From positions 1-64,000 of the forward strand of contig NZ_JABVBB010000028.1 in assembly GCF_013346665.1 (NCBI RefSeq): a stretch of 64,000 nucleotides of DNA, given 5' to 3'. A program made the translations under genes and the position numbers. Source of the stretch: Sulfitobacter maritimus (lineage in GTDB: Bacteria > Pseudomonadota > Alphaproteobacteria > Rhodobacterales > Rhodobacteraceae). The notes under the pieces are model-generated. The model saw only the letters and a program-made list of their open reading frames with translations, searched no databases and was not told the DNA's origin. Below are positions 11,262 to 20,205 of this stretch, in pieces; positions within the stretch are counted from its first letter, which is position 1; the number at the start of each line of letters is the position of its first letter.

Positions 11262-12569
11262 TTAACTTTCCCGGAAGGCGCGAGCGAAGTAATCGGCCAG
11301 CGGTTTGACAAGATAGGCCATGGGGGAGCGTTCGCCCGTGCGGATAAAGGCCTCTACCGGCATGCCGGGCAAGAGGATCGTGCCTTCGGCGAGTTTGTCG
11401 GTCTCGCCGGGGTTCAGGGCGATTTCGGCGCGGTAATAGGGCTGCCCCGTGGCGTCATCCTCAATGGCGTCGGCAGAGACTTGCAGCACCCGGCCCACCA
11501 ATTCGGGCGTGGTGCGTTGGTTGAGCGCCGAGAGACGCAGTTTGACGTCTTGCCCAACCGCCACCTGATCCACGTGGATCGTTTGCACCCGTGCGGCGAT
11601 CACCAGCGGACGGTCTTGGGGGACAAGATACATCAGCGGCTCTGCCGCCCGCACGACCGAACGGGGGGTTTGCACCTGCATGGCATAGATCACTCCCGAC
11701 ACCGGCGCGCGGATGTCGAGCCGGTCAATCTCAGCCAGCAGGGCGCGGCGTTGTTCGGCCAGTTCCAATTCGCGGTAACGCAGGTCGCGCAGGCGGGTGA
11801 TGGCTTCTTCGCGCCCCGCCGAGCCAAGCTTGAGCCGCTCAATGTCGATCTCGGTCACGCGTTCTTGCAGTTGCGCTTTTTGGGCCGACAATTCCCCGAT
11901 CTGCCCGCTTAGCCGGGCCTGTTCACGCTGCAATGTCAACACGGCAGAGGATTGCGTTAACCCTCGGTCCAGCAAGGATTGTTGGTTGCGCAGTTCTTCT
12001 TCGATCAGTTCCAACTGCCGCGCCAGTGCGACTTCTTGTGAGGCGACGCCTTCGATCTGCGCCCCGATTTGCAGGCTGCGTTTGGCCAGTTGATCAAGCT
12101 CCTGCGCGACCGACACGCGGCGCGCGTCAAAGAGGTTGCGCTGGCCTTTCATCAGCTCCTGCACATCCGGATCGGCGGCACCGGCAGCGATGAGGTCTTT
12201 GTCATATTCGATGCTATCCGCCTCATCGCGTTGCGCTTCGAGCCGTCCGCGGCGGGCCATCAACTCAAAAAGCTGGCCTTCGACGATTGCCAATTCCGAG
12301 GTCAGTTGCTGCGCATCCAATTGCAGCAGCGTGTCGCCGGCCTGCACGCTGTCGCCCTCATCCACGAGGATCTCCGCCACAACGCCGCCGGTCTCATGCT
12401 GCACAATCTGACGGTTGCGGTCCACCTCGATCCGGCCCGAAGCGACGACCGCGCCTGCGATCTGGCTGGTCACCGCCCAAGTGCCAAAACCGCCGAAGAG
12501 CACCAGCAACCCGATGAAACCCAAAACGACCGGGCGGGTTGCCGACCAAGGATCACGATCCGCGCTCAT
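11262..12569 (-). CDS. HlyD-family type I secretion periplasmic adaptor
   Basis: The 435-aa membrane fusion protein has one N-terminal membrane helix (about 14-36), a lipoyl-like HETGGVVAEILVDEGDSVQAGDTLLQLD region near 54-82, long heptad-rich coiled coils from about 95 to 270, and a C-terminal beta-barrel (GTILLPGMPVEAFIRTGER). It links the inner-membrane ABC exporter to an outer-membrane TolC channel. It follows the ABC gene with a 4-bp overlap (12566-12569). No TolC homologue or RTX substrate is in the window. Confidence 0.93.
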   Translation of the reverse strand: MSADRDPWSATRPVVLGFIGLLVLFGGFGTWAVTSQIAGAVVASGRIEVDRNRQIVQHETGGVVAEILVDEGDSVQAGDTLLQLDAQQLTSELAIVEGQLFELMARRGRLEAQRDEADSIEYDKDLIAAGAADPDVQELMKGQRNLFDARRVSVAQELDQLAKRSLQIGAQIEGVASQEVALARQLELIEEELRNQQSLLDRGLTQSSAVLTLQREQARLSGQIGELSAQKAQLQERVTEIDIERLKLGSAGREEAITRLRDLRYRELELAEQRRALLAEIDRLDIRAPVSGVIYAMQVQTPRSVVRAAEPLMYLVPQDRPLVIAARVQTIHVDQVAVGQDVKLRLSALNQRTTPELVGRVLQVSADAIEDDATGQPYYRAEIALNPGETDKLAEGTILLPGMPVEAFIRTGERSPMAYLVKPLADYFARAFRES

Positions 12570-14302
12570 ACCACGCCCCCCGAATGGGCTGGAGCCTGTT
12601 GGATTTCCCGGTGGTTTTTCACCATGCCCGCAAGCACCTCGTCTTTGGGGCCAAAGGCCATACGCACCCCGCTGTCGAGCACCAAGAGCGTATCACATTC
12701 TTGAATGGCCGCTGGACGATGCGCCATGATCAGCACCGAGCGCCCATCGGACTTCATCTGCCGGATGGCGTGGTTCAGCGCTTGACTGCCGATGTTGTCG
12801 AGGTTCGAGTTCGGCTCATCCAGCACCACGATCACCGGATCATCATAAAGCGCGCGGGCCAATCCGATCCGCTGCATTTGCCCGCCCGACAGCCGCACCT
12901 GACCGGCGCGAATTTGCGTGTCATAACCGTCAGGCAGTTCCAAGATCATCTCATGCGCCGCGGCCATCTTGGCGGCTTTGACCACTTTAGCATCATCCGG
13001 CTCCGGCGACAGCCGCGCGATGTTTTCCGCAATCGTGCCGTCAAACAGTTGCACCCGTTGCGGCAGGTAGCCGATGTGGCGGCCGAGGGTTTCGGTGCCG
13101 TAATGCTCAAGCGCGGCGCCATCCAGCCGCACCGAGCCACCCGCGGGGGCCCAGACCCCGGTCAAAGTCCGCGCCAGCGTTGATTTGCCTGCGCCGGAGG
13201 GGCCGATCACGCCAACAGCTTGACCCGGCTCAACCTTAAAGGAGATGGATTTCAGTGCCGCCTGCTTTTCGCCCGGTGCCACGACGGTCAGCCCCTTAGC
13301 GGTGAGCCGCGCCTTTGGCTGGGGCAGGGCGGTGCGGGCCGGCTCGACCCCCACGGCGCCCAAAAGCTCTGCCAGATTGGCCCAGCCCAAACGCCCGCGC
13401 TGCACGACTGGCCATTGGTTCAATGCCAGTTCCACCGGGGCCAGCGCCCGGCCTAGCAGGATTGACCCTGCGATCATCGCGCCGGGGGTCATTTCATTTT
13501 TTAACACCAGCCACGCGCCCAGCCCCAACATGGCCGATTGCAAAAACAGCCGTAGCGTCTTGGTCATAGAGGCAAAGGTGCCGCCCACATCGGTGGCCCG
13601 CACCTGCTGCTCCAAGGCCCGGCCCCGCGCCTTTTGCCAACGGGCAAAGGCTGCGTCGCGCATCCCCATAGCCTGTACCATTTCCGCTTCAACGCGGATC
13701 TGATCAGACATCGCTCCAGCCACTTGCCCGGCGACCCCCGCTTCGGCTTGGCTTTCACGAGACAGCAGTTGATTGGCCACGGTGATGGCAACAAGCACCA
13801 AGGCGCCGATCACGGCGAGCCAGCCCAACAGGGGGTGAAACAGAAAGATCGCAGCAAAGAAAATCGGCGTCCAAGGCGCGTCAAAAGCGGCCATGAGAAC
13901 CGGGGAGGTCATCAGCCGCTGCACCGCTTCAAGATCGGCCAACCCCGCACTGGTTTTCACATCCGGAGCCACGGCGGATTTGCGCACAACGGCATCAAAC
14001 ACCCGCCGATCAAGAGCCGCTTGGAACCGCGCACCGACGCGGGCCATAATCCGACCGCGGGTATAGTCCAACAGGCCCATCACGGTATAGAGAAAGACCA
14101 CCAGCACGGAGAGCGCGATCAGCGTTTCCTCAGACCCGGACCCCAGCACGCGGTCATAGACCTGCAGCATATAGAGCGGTCCGGTCAGCATCAGCAGGTT
14201 AGCAAAGAGACTGAACAGCGCCACAGCCCAGTACAGCCCGCGACTGCGTTTGCGGACCTGACGGAGCTCTGCTGCGCCTCTTTTTACCACATCACTTTGC
14301 AT
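12566..14302 (-). CDS. Type I secretion system permease/ATPase (PrtD-like ABC exporter)
   Basis: The 578-aa protein fuses a membrane domain (helices from about 23 to 285) to a nucleotide-binding domain with Walker A GPSGAGKS at 367-374, signature LSGGQ at 471-475, Walker B VVLDEPNSNLD ending near 502 and the H-loop His528. The DEPNSNLD and YMLQVYDRVL forms are characteristic of the PrtD/AprD class that exports RTX proteases and related proteins. I chose the ATG at 14302 over an earlier in-frame one because AAAGGG precedes it at good spacing. No peptidase C39-type domain is present. It forms a two-gene unit with the HlyD adaptor. Confidence 0.93.
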   Translation of the reverse strand: MQSDVVKRGAAELRQVRKRSRGLYWAVALFSLFANLLMLTGPLYMLQVYDRVLGSGSEETLIALSVLVVFLYTVMGLLDYTRGRIMARVGARFQAALDRRVFDAVVRKSAVAPDVKTSAGLADLEAVQRLMTSPVLMAAFDAPWTPIFFAAIFLFHPLLGWLAVIGALVLVAITVANQLLSRESQAEAGVAGQVAGAMSDQIRVEAEMVQAMGMRDAAFARWQKARGRALEQQVRATDVGGTFASMTKTLRLFLQSAMLGLGAWLVLKNEMTPGAMIAGSILLGRALAPVELALNQWPVVQRGRLGWANLAELLGAVGVEPARTALPQPKARLTAKGLTVVAPGEKQAALKSISFKVEPGQAVGVIGPSGAGKSTLARTLTGVWAPAGGSVRLDGAALEHYGTETLGRHIGYLPQRVQLFDGTIAENIARLSPEPDDAKVVKAAKMAAAHEMILELPDGYDTQIRAGQVRLSGGQMQRIGLARALYDDPVIVVLDEPNSNLDNIGSQALNHAIRQMKSDGRSVLIMAHRPAAIQECDTLLVLDSGVRMAFGPKDEVLAGMVKNHREIQQAPAHSGGVV

Positions 14303-14416
14303 CGGACCCTTTCGACTTTCGCCACAGCTTAAGTCCGCTGCGCGCACCCTGCGTCGTTAAAGGCATAATTGCTTTAACATCTCATTGCCAAGTTTCGTTT
14401 GCTTCCGCCACCCATG

Positions 14417-16663
14417 CTAGCGATCAAGAGGGTTCGGCGCGGGGGCTCTTGCGCCGCTGCCGCTGCTGCCGCCGCCAAAGATATCGCGCAGCACGCGGTC
14501 GATCACATTGTCAGCACCGCCGCCTCGGTTGCCGCCCGGTTGAGGCTGGGGTTGTGGCGTAGGCGGGGCAGGTTGAGCCTCGCCAAAATCGCTCCGCGGT
14601 GCGGGGGCCATCATCGGCAGATCCTTGATCGGCAAGCCTTCATGCACGCGGCTCATGGTCTCGCGCCAGACTTCGGCAGGCAATCCGCCCCCGGTGACCC
14701 CTGTCAGCGGGGTGTTGTCGTCATAGCCCATCCAGACCCCGGCCACATAGTCGGCAGAAAAGCCTACGAACCAAGCATCTTTGTTGGCCGAGGTGGTGCC
14801 GGTTTTGCCCGCGAGTTGACGCCCGCCGAATTTGGCCCGCTGGCCGGTGCCTTCGGAGATCACCTTTTCCATCATATAGACCAACTGCCGCGCGGCGTCT
14901 TCTTGAATGACCCGCTCGTTGATGCCGCCGCCAGTGCCCATCAGAGGCTCTGTTTCCCCCAAAAGGCGCAGATCGATCAGACCATAGGGCGTAACAGAAG
15001 AGCCACCGTTAAGGATACCGGCATAGGCGCCCGTCATCTCAAGCAGCGTGCTCTCCGACGCGCCAAGTGCGAGAGCCGGACCCGCAGCGAGATCGCTCTT
15101 GATGCCGAACTGTGTGGCCACTGTGCTCACAGTTTCCCGCCCCACGCTTTCAGAGACTTTGACCGCTGGAATGTTCAACGAATTCTTTAGCGCATCTGTC
15201 AGCGTCACCGGGCCTTTGAAGTTTTTGGTGTAGTTCTTGGGGCACCATTCACCAGAGCCGGGGATATTAATGCAGTAGGGCTCATCCACGATGATATCAT
15301 TGGGCGAATAGCCCAGATCGAGCGCTGCCGCATAGATGAAGGGTTTGAAGGCGGAGCCGGTCTGACGCATTGCCTGCGTGGCACGGTTGAATGCCCCCGC
15401 GACCTTGGTCTTGCGCCCGCCGACCAAGGCCCGCACCGCCCCGTCTGCGGACATGACGACGATCGCCGCCTGCGCCTTGGAACCCGGTTTGACCTTGTTC
15501 TCAAAAACGTACTTCAGCCCCTCTTCGGCAGCGCGTTGAATGCGCTGGTCGAGGGTGGTTTTGATGATGACGTCTTCGGTGGTGTTGCGGGTAAAGAACT
15601 CCGGCCCCGACGACATCACCCAATCTGCGAAATAGCCGCCTGCTTCGGCTTCCGCTGCCTCAGAGAGTTGTGCCGGGTTGGCGATGGCATCTTCTGCTTG
15701 GGCGGCTGTCAGATAGCCCTGTTCCTCCATCAGGCGGATCACGGTGGCAGCGCGGTTTTGGGAACGGTCGAGGTTGTTGGTGGGTGACAAAGTGGTAGGC
15801 GCGGTCAGCAGACCGGCCAGCATCGCCCCTTCGGCGGGGGAGAGCGCCGAAGACGGTTTGCCAAAGAACCGCTGCGCTGCGGCTTCGGCCCCATAGGCAC
15901 CGCCGCCCATATAGGCGCGGTTCAGATAGACCGACAGGATGTCGTTCTTGGTGTATTTCAGCTCCATCGCGATGGCGAACAGCGCTTCCTTGGCCTTGCG
16001 CCCTAGCGATGAACGGCGGCAATCGGCTTCGTATTCCTTTTCCGTCAGGCCAGAGCTTGGGTCATAAGGCTCGCCCAGGCAGAGCAGCTTGGCCGTCTGT
16101 TGGGTGATGGTCGACCCCCCATGCCCCTGCAACGGGCCACGCCCTTCGCTCAGGTTGATGCGCACCGCCGAGGCGATGCCGCGTGGGCTGACGCCAAGGT
16201 GATTGTAAAAGCGTTTGTCCTCGGTCGCGATAACCGCGTTCCGCAGGTGTTTGGAAACAGAATCCGCCGTGACCACACCGCCGAACTGATCGCCGCGCCA
16301 CGCAAACACATCGCCTTCGCGGTCCAGCAAGGTGACAGAACCACGGGCGCGCCCGTCGAGCAGATTTTCCAGCGGAGGAATGGTTGTATAGGTATAGCCA
16401 ACCGCCAAAGCGAGCGCGAGAGCGGCCACTAGGCCAAGCCGCCAGGTGATCGTCCAGATCAGCCGCCAGAACCAACGCGCCACAGCCGAGAAGAACCCCA
16501 AGATACCGCCACGCCGGGGCCGTCTGCTCCGGGTTGCCTTGCGCCGCGCGGGTGCGGCTTTACGCTTTTGGGTGTTGGCCTGCTTGCGCGGTTTGGGTTT
16601 GGCCTTACCCGCATAGCGTTTGTCAGCCACCAAGGGACGTTTGCGCTTGGATTTGTCACTCAT
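14417..16663 (-). CDS. mrcA: Penicillin-binding protein 1A (class A, bifunctional)
   Basis: The 748-aa enzyme has a lysine/arginine-rich cytosolic tail (1-52), one membrane anchor near 70-92, a GT51 transglycosylase domain (catalytic Glu148 in EDKRFYNH, GGSTITQQ at 182-189) and a transpeptidase domain (Ser437 and Lys440 in SAFK, SLN at 495-497, KTGTT at 620-624). It polymerises lipid II and cross-links peptidoglycan in the periplasm. The C-terminal 50 residues are proline/glycine-rich (PPTPQPQPQPGG, GGGSSGSG) and low in complexity. No separate OB-domain insert is obvious, so it is shorter than E. coli PBP1a. Monocistronic. Confidence 0.94.
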   Translation of the reverse strand: MSDKSKRKRPLVADKRYAGKAKPKPRKQANTQKRKAAPARRKATRSRRPRRGGILGFFSAVARWFWRLIWTITWRLGLVAALALALAVGYTYTTIPPLENLLDGRARGSVTLLDREGDVFAWRGDQFGGVVTADSVSKHLRNAVIATEDKRFYNHLGVSPRGIASAVRINLSEGRGPLQGHGGSTITQQTAKLLCLGEPYDPSSGLTEKEYEADCRRSSLGRKAKEALFAIAMELKYTKNDILSVYLNRAYMGGGAYGAEAAAQRFFGKPSSALSPAEGAMLAGLLTAPTTLSPTNNLDRSQNRAATVIRLMEEQGYLTAAQAEDAIANPAQLSEAAEAEAGGYFADWVMSSGPEFFTRNTTEDVIIKTTLDQRIQRAAEEGLKYVFENKVKPGSKAQAAIVVMSADGAVRALVGGRKTKVAGAFNRATQAMRQTGSAFKPFIYAAALDLGYSPNDIIVDEPYCINIPGSGEWCPKNYTKNFKGPVTLTDALKNSLNIPAVKVSESVGRETVSTVATQFGIKSDLAAGPALALGASESTLLEMTGAYAGILNGGSSVTPYGLIDLRLLGETEPLMGTGGGINERVIQEDAARQLVYMMEKVISEGTGQRAKFGGRQLAGKTGTTSANKDAWFVGFSADYVAGVWMGYDDNTPLTGVTGGGLPAEVWRETMSRVHEGLPIKDLPMMAPAPRSDFGEAQPAPPTPQPQPQPGGNRGGGADNVIDRVLRDIFGGGSSGSGARAPAPNPLDR

Positions 16664-16930
16664 AAATTCGCTGCCCGGCCTATTTTTGTCGTCATCTTAA
16701 ACTGCCTGCGCCCGATTGTTTAGCGCCGCAAGGCGCAATCGGCATCAAATGTCTGATTAATTTTCGGGCGGTTCTACTGCCCCGCCGAAATTTTGGGCAC
16801 CCTTCGGCGCTGGGCGGCCCTTTCATCGTCAAAACTGTGCAATTGGCCCTTGGTTTCGTCTCTCTTAGTCCTGCGTTGCCTGATCGCGGCTGCGCTTTGC
16901 CTTTTCGATCCGCAGATAGGACATGATCCG
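16664..16930. other. Intergenic region between pbp1A and amt (divergent promoters)
   Basis: These 267 bp separate two divergently transcribed genes and must hold both promoters. An upstream-extended amt frame from 16793 exists but has no signal peptide and no ribosome site, so I left it out. A TGGCCC-TTTCG arrangement near 16852 vaguely resembles a sigma-54 site but is too weak to call. Confidence 0.5.
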
Positions 16931-18238
16931 ATGAAACCCAGTCTAACCGTTCCCATTGTTGCAGGGCTAAGCGTGCTGCCCACCCTTGCTTTGGCCCAAG
17001 AGGCCGAATTTGCGCCCTTGGCCGACACGACCTTTATTTTTAACACACTGCTGTTTCTGATCGGCGGCGTGCTTGTGTTTTGGATGGCCGCCGGTTTTGC
17101 CATGCTGGAGGCAGGTCTTGTCCGCGCCAAGAATGTTACCACGCAGCTGACAAAGAACATGGGGCTCTTTGCAATCGCGGCGGTGATGTATTGGCTGCTT
17201 GGCTACAACATTATGTATCCGGGCGAGGGCAACTGGATCATTGACGGTGTCCTTGGCGCGTTCGGCCCCAAAGACATCAATTCTCAGATCGATGCGGGCG
17301 GCTACTCCAACGCCTCCGACTTCTTTTTCCAGATGATGTTCTGTGCCACCACAGCCTCCATCGTGTCCGGCGCATTGGCCGAGCGGATCAAGCTCTGGCC
17401 CTTCTTTATTTTCGTCATGGTGCTGACCGGGCTGATCTACCCGATTGAAGCATCTTGGCAGTGGGGCGGGGGCTTTTTGTCCGCTATGGGGTTCAGCGAT
17501 TTCGCGGGATCGACGCTTGTTCACGCGGCGGGCGGCTTTGCGGCGCTTGCGGGGGCCATCGTGTTAGGGCCGCGGTTGGGCAAATACAGCCGGGATGGCC
17601 GCGTGATCCCGATGCCGGGCTCGAACCTCGCGCTGGCCTCGCTGGGGACATTCATCCTCTGGCTCGGGTGGTTCGGCTTCAATGGGGCTTCGCAATTGGC
17701 GATGGGCACGATCGAAGACGCGGATGCGGTGGCGCAAATCTTTGCCAATACCAATATGGCCGCCGCCGCGGGTGCTTTGGCCGCGCTGCTGCTGACACAG
17801 GCGTTGTTCCGAAAAATTGACCTGACGATGGTGCTGAACGGCGCATTGGCGGGGCTGGTGTCGATCACCGCCGGGCCGCTTGATCCGACATTGTTCGGTG
17901 CGCTTTGGATCGGGGCAATTGGCGGAGCAATCGTGGTCTTGGCCGTGCCGATGCTCGACAGGTTCAAGATCGACGATGTGGTCGGTGCAATCCCGGTGCA
18001 TCTGATTGCCGGTTTTTGGGGGACGCTGGTGGTGCCTGTCTATACCGAAGGCACATCCTTTGTGACCCAGATCGCCGGTTTTGGGATGGTGGGTCTCTTT
18101 GTCTTTGTCGCCAGCTTGGCGGTTTGGCAGGTGCTGAAGGCCACCCTTGGCGTCCGCGTCAGCGAAGAGGCCGAGATCGCCGGGTTGGACATGTCCGAGT
18201 TAGGGATGGAAGCCTATCCTGAATTTGCCAGAGGGTAG
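16931..18238 (+). CDS. amt: Ammonium transporter, Amt family
   Basis: The 435-aa inner-membrane protein starts with a cleavable signal peptide (LSVLPTLALAQ, about residues 13-23) and then eleven hydrophobic segments. Family landmarks include FWMAAGFAMLEAGLVRAKN, DFAGSTLVHAAGGFAALAGA (with the pore histidine), LASLGTFILWLGWFGFNG and AGFWGTLVVP. It conducts NH4+/NH3 into the cell. The start was set at the ATG 16931, which gives the signal peptide and has AGGA just upstream. No glnK (PII) gene is adjacent, although the two are often paired. Confidence 0.93.
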   Translation: MKPSLTVPIVAGLSVLPTLALAQEAEFAPLADTTFIFNTLLFLIGGVLVFWMAAGFAMLEAGLVRAKNVTTQLTKNMGLFAIAAVMYWLLGYNIMYPGEGNWIIDGVLGAFGPKDINSQIDAGGYSNASDFFFQMMFCATTASIVSGALAERIKLWPFFIFVMVLTGLIYPIEASWQWGGGFLSAMGFSDFAGSTLVHAAGGFAALAGAIVLGPRLGKYSRDGRVIPMPGSNLALASLGTFILWLGWFGFNGASQLAMGTIEDADAVAQIFANTNMAAAAGALAALLLTQALFRKIDLTMVLNGALAGLVSITAGPLDPTLFGALWIGAIGGAIVVLAVPMLDRFKIDDVVGAIPVHLIAGFWGTLVVPVYTEGTSFVTQIAGFGMVGLFVFVASLAVWQVLKATLGVRVSEEAEIAGLDMSELGMEAYPEFARG

Positions 18239-18247
18239 GATCGGCGC

Positions 18248-18272
18248 GGCCTGGCCCGGTTTGGGCTGGGCC
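18248..18272. terminator. Hairpin between convergent amt and histidine kinase genes
   Basis: A 10-bp stem (18248-18257 with 18263-18272) includes two G-T pairs and a 5-nt loop. It occupies the 35-bp gap between convergent stop codons. It lacks a T run, so function as a shared terminator is inference. Confidence 0.5.
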
Positions 18273-18273
18273 G

Positions 18274-20004
18274 TCAAGCGGCCAAGGGCAGCGCTATGGT
18301 AAAGGTGGTCCCGACACCGGGGGCGCTCACATAGCGGATGCTGCCGCCATGGCGGTCCATAATCTGGCGCGAGATATGCAGGCCCAAGCCGCTGCCATAG
18401 GCGGTTTTCGTGTCTGACGCATCAAGCTGAGAGAAAGGGGCAAAGACCTTGGTCTCTGAATTGGGCGGAATGCCACAGCCCGGATCGGTCACAGTGATCA
18501 CGGCGTTTCCGTCCGCACGGCCCGCCGTCACCGCCACCGCGTCCCCGGGTTTGGAGAATTTCACCGCATTTGACAGCACGTTGCCCAAAACTTGGCCGAG
18601 CCTATCACTGTCTGCCCGTACCATCAGGGGTTTCTCGTCAACGGTGCAGGTGAATGTGATGTTCTTCTCGGGTTGCAGGCTTTCGGCATTCTCTGTCGCG
18701 GTCGAAACGATCGCTATCAGATCACATTCGACGAACTGCATGCTGAAAGCGGCGTTGCGAAGGCTTTGCGTATCAATAAGGTCGTTCACTAGTTTGGTCA
18801 GTGAGGCCGTATTGCAGATCGCACGGTCCATCAGGTGATCACGTTGGGTATCAGTTAAGTTGGGGTTGCCGCTGGCCAAAAGCCCCAGTGATCCGTTGAT
18901 TACCGTCAGCGGCGTGCGCAACTCATGGCTGACCGTGGCGAGGAACTGTGACTGCATCTGTTCCGCCGCAATGGCTTTCTGTGCCGCGATCTTTTGAGTG
19001 GTGACATCCAGCAGCGCCACGGCCCAGCCCAGCTTCTTTTGCCCCTCACCCAAGGAAATCACATGTGCCCGCACGGCGAAATGGCGCATGCCCCATTGGA
19101 TATCGGTCACATCCGGCAGGGTGTTGTGGTGCACAAGATGAGTGATCAACTGTCCAAGCGCACCATCCTCCAGTTGCGTGCGGGCAGAGGCATCGTCCTG
19201 CGTCAAAAGATCCGCCGCTGCCGGATTGGTCTCGATCACTTTGCCGAGGCGGTTGAGCACAAAGACCGGGTCTGTTGAGTTATAAAACAGCAGCTCGCGG
19301 GCGATGGCGTTGACGTCGATCCAGCGATTATCGGCGATCAGCCAAGCGACAAGGATAAGCGAGAACGCAAAGGAGAATGACGTGGGGTCTGACCCGAGAA
19401 AGTAGAAATCCCCGATCAAATAGGACAGGTTCACTGCGACGGGAATGCTCGTTCCCGCAAAGAGCTTGAGGAAGAAGCTGCGCACCGCAGGAGTCGAGGT
19501 CAGAACCGCACGCCCGGTGATGACAATCGCGGCCATGAGGACAAGATATAGATAGCCCACCGCGACAAAGAACAGCGGGCCGTGGTCATAATACACATAG
19601 GGCGCTCCACCGTCGGTCACAAACTGCGTGTTCGGCCCGTAGAAAGCGTGATGCCAACCCGAGGTAAGCGCGGCGAACAGGATGAGCGCAGGCGCGCAGA
19701 AAACCCCGCAGCGAACGATCAAGCGCGGCACTTTGACGCCAAGTGCGTATTCATAAAGGAAAAAGGCCCAGAATGTCGGCAGCAGGACGATCCCGATCCA
19801 TGCCCCCTGCGCGATCCTTATGGCACAGCCGACCGACTGCGCTGACAGTTCCAGCCCAACCGCGACGAGCCACCAGACCATGGCGACATTGGACAGCAGA
19901 TACCAATGTTTGCCGGGCAAGCTGCTGTGGCTTTGCACCCAAAACCCCAAGGCCACAACGAGCAGAACGGTCAGAATGACCAACTGCACGGCGGGCAGGG
20001 ACAC
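18274..20004 (-). CDS. Sensor histidine kinase with N-terminal 7TM domain and PAS domain
   Basis: The 576-aa membrane kinase has seven hydrophobic segments in residues 5-225 (histidine-kinase 7TM type), a PAS domain at about 240-340 (VFVLNRLGKVIETNPAAADLL), a HisKA dimerisation domain with His360 in TVSHELRTP, and an ATPase domain with N box LGNVLSNAVKFSKPGD, G1 DPGCGIPP and G2 GSGLGLHISRQIM. The kinase is complete, but no response regulator, phosphotransfer protein or receiver domain is encoded beside it. Stimulus unknown. Confidence 0.9.
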   Translation of the reverse strand: MSLPAVQLVILTVLLVVALGFWVQSHSSLPGKHWYLLSNVAMVWWLVAVGLELSAQSVGCAIRIAQGAWIGIVLLPTFWAFFLYEYALGVKVPRLIVRCGVFCAPALILFAALTSGWHHAFYGPNTQFVTDGGAPYVYYDHGPLFFVAVGYLYLVLMAAIVITGRAVLTSTPAVRSFFLKLFAGTSIPVAVNLSYLIGDFYFLGSDPTSFSFAFSLILVAWLIADNRWIDVNAIARELLFYNSTDPVFVLNRLGKVIETNPAAADLLTQDDASARTQLEDGALGQLITHLVHHNTLPDVTDIQWGMRHFAVRAHVISLGEGQKKLGWAVALLDVTTQKIAAQKAIAAEQMQSQFLATVSHELRTPLTVINGSLGLLASGNPNLTDTQRDHLMDRAICNTASLTKLVNDLIDTQSLRNAAFSMQFVECDLIAIVSTATENAESLQPEKNITFTCTVDEKPLMVRADSDRLGQVLGNVLSNAVKFSKPGDAVAVTAGRADGNAVITVTDPGCGIPPNSETKVFAPFSQLDASDTKTAYGSGLGLHISRQIMDRHGGSIRYVSAPGVGTTFTIALPLAA

Positions 20005-20171
20005 ATCTAAATAGATGCAAAGGGAGCTGGCGCTGAAAATGATCTCTGCCTCGAATGTCTTATTTTAACGTGATGTTAACCAACCACGTATTAAGGACCA
20101 AGTTCTGTTTTGACTGGGTCGCAAACAAGGCGATATCAAGGCGCAAGCAGGGACATGCCCCGCCAAAGGGT
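20005..20171. other. Gene-free stretch upstream of the histidine kinase
   Basis: It holds the minus-strand promoter of the kinase gene. Nothing else was recognised. Confidence 0.4.
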
Positions 20172-20199
20172 CGCTCGGCCGCGTGGTCGCGCCCGAGCG
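20172..20199 (-). terminator. Hairpin after aminotransferase gene
   Basis: CGCTCGG/CCGAGCG arms extended by CGCG/CGCG with a short loop, starting 7 bp after the aminotransferase stop on the minus strand. No clear T run. Confidence 0.55.
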
Positions 20200-20205
20200 T
20201 TTGAA

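Noticed and set aside
16840..16870. Sigma-54-like site upstream of amt
   Set aside because: The match to TGGCAC-N5-TTGC is poor and the spacing does not fit; reported only as a comment.
16793..16930. N-terminal extension of the ammonium transporter
   Set aside because: No ribosome site, no family similarity, and it would bury the signal peptide that begins at 16931.
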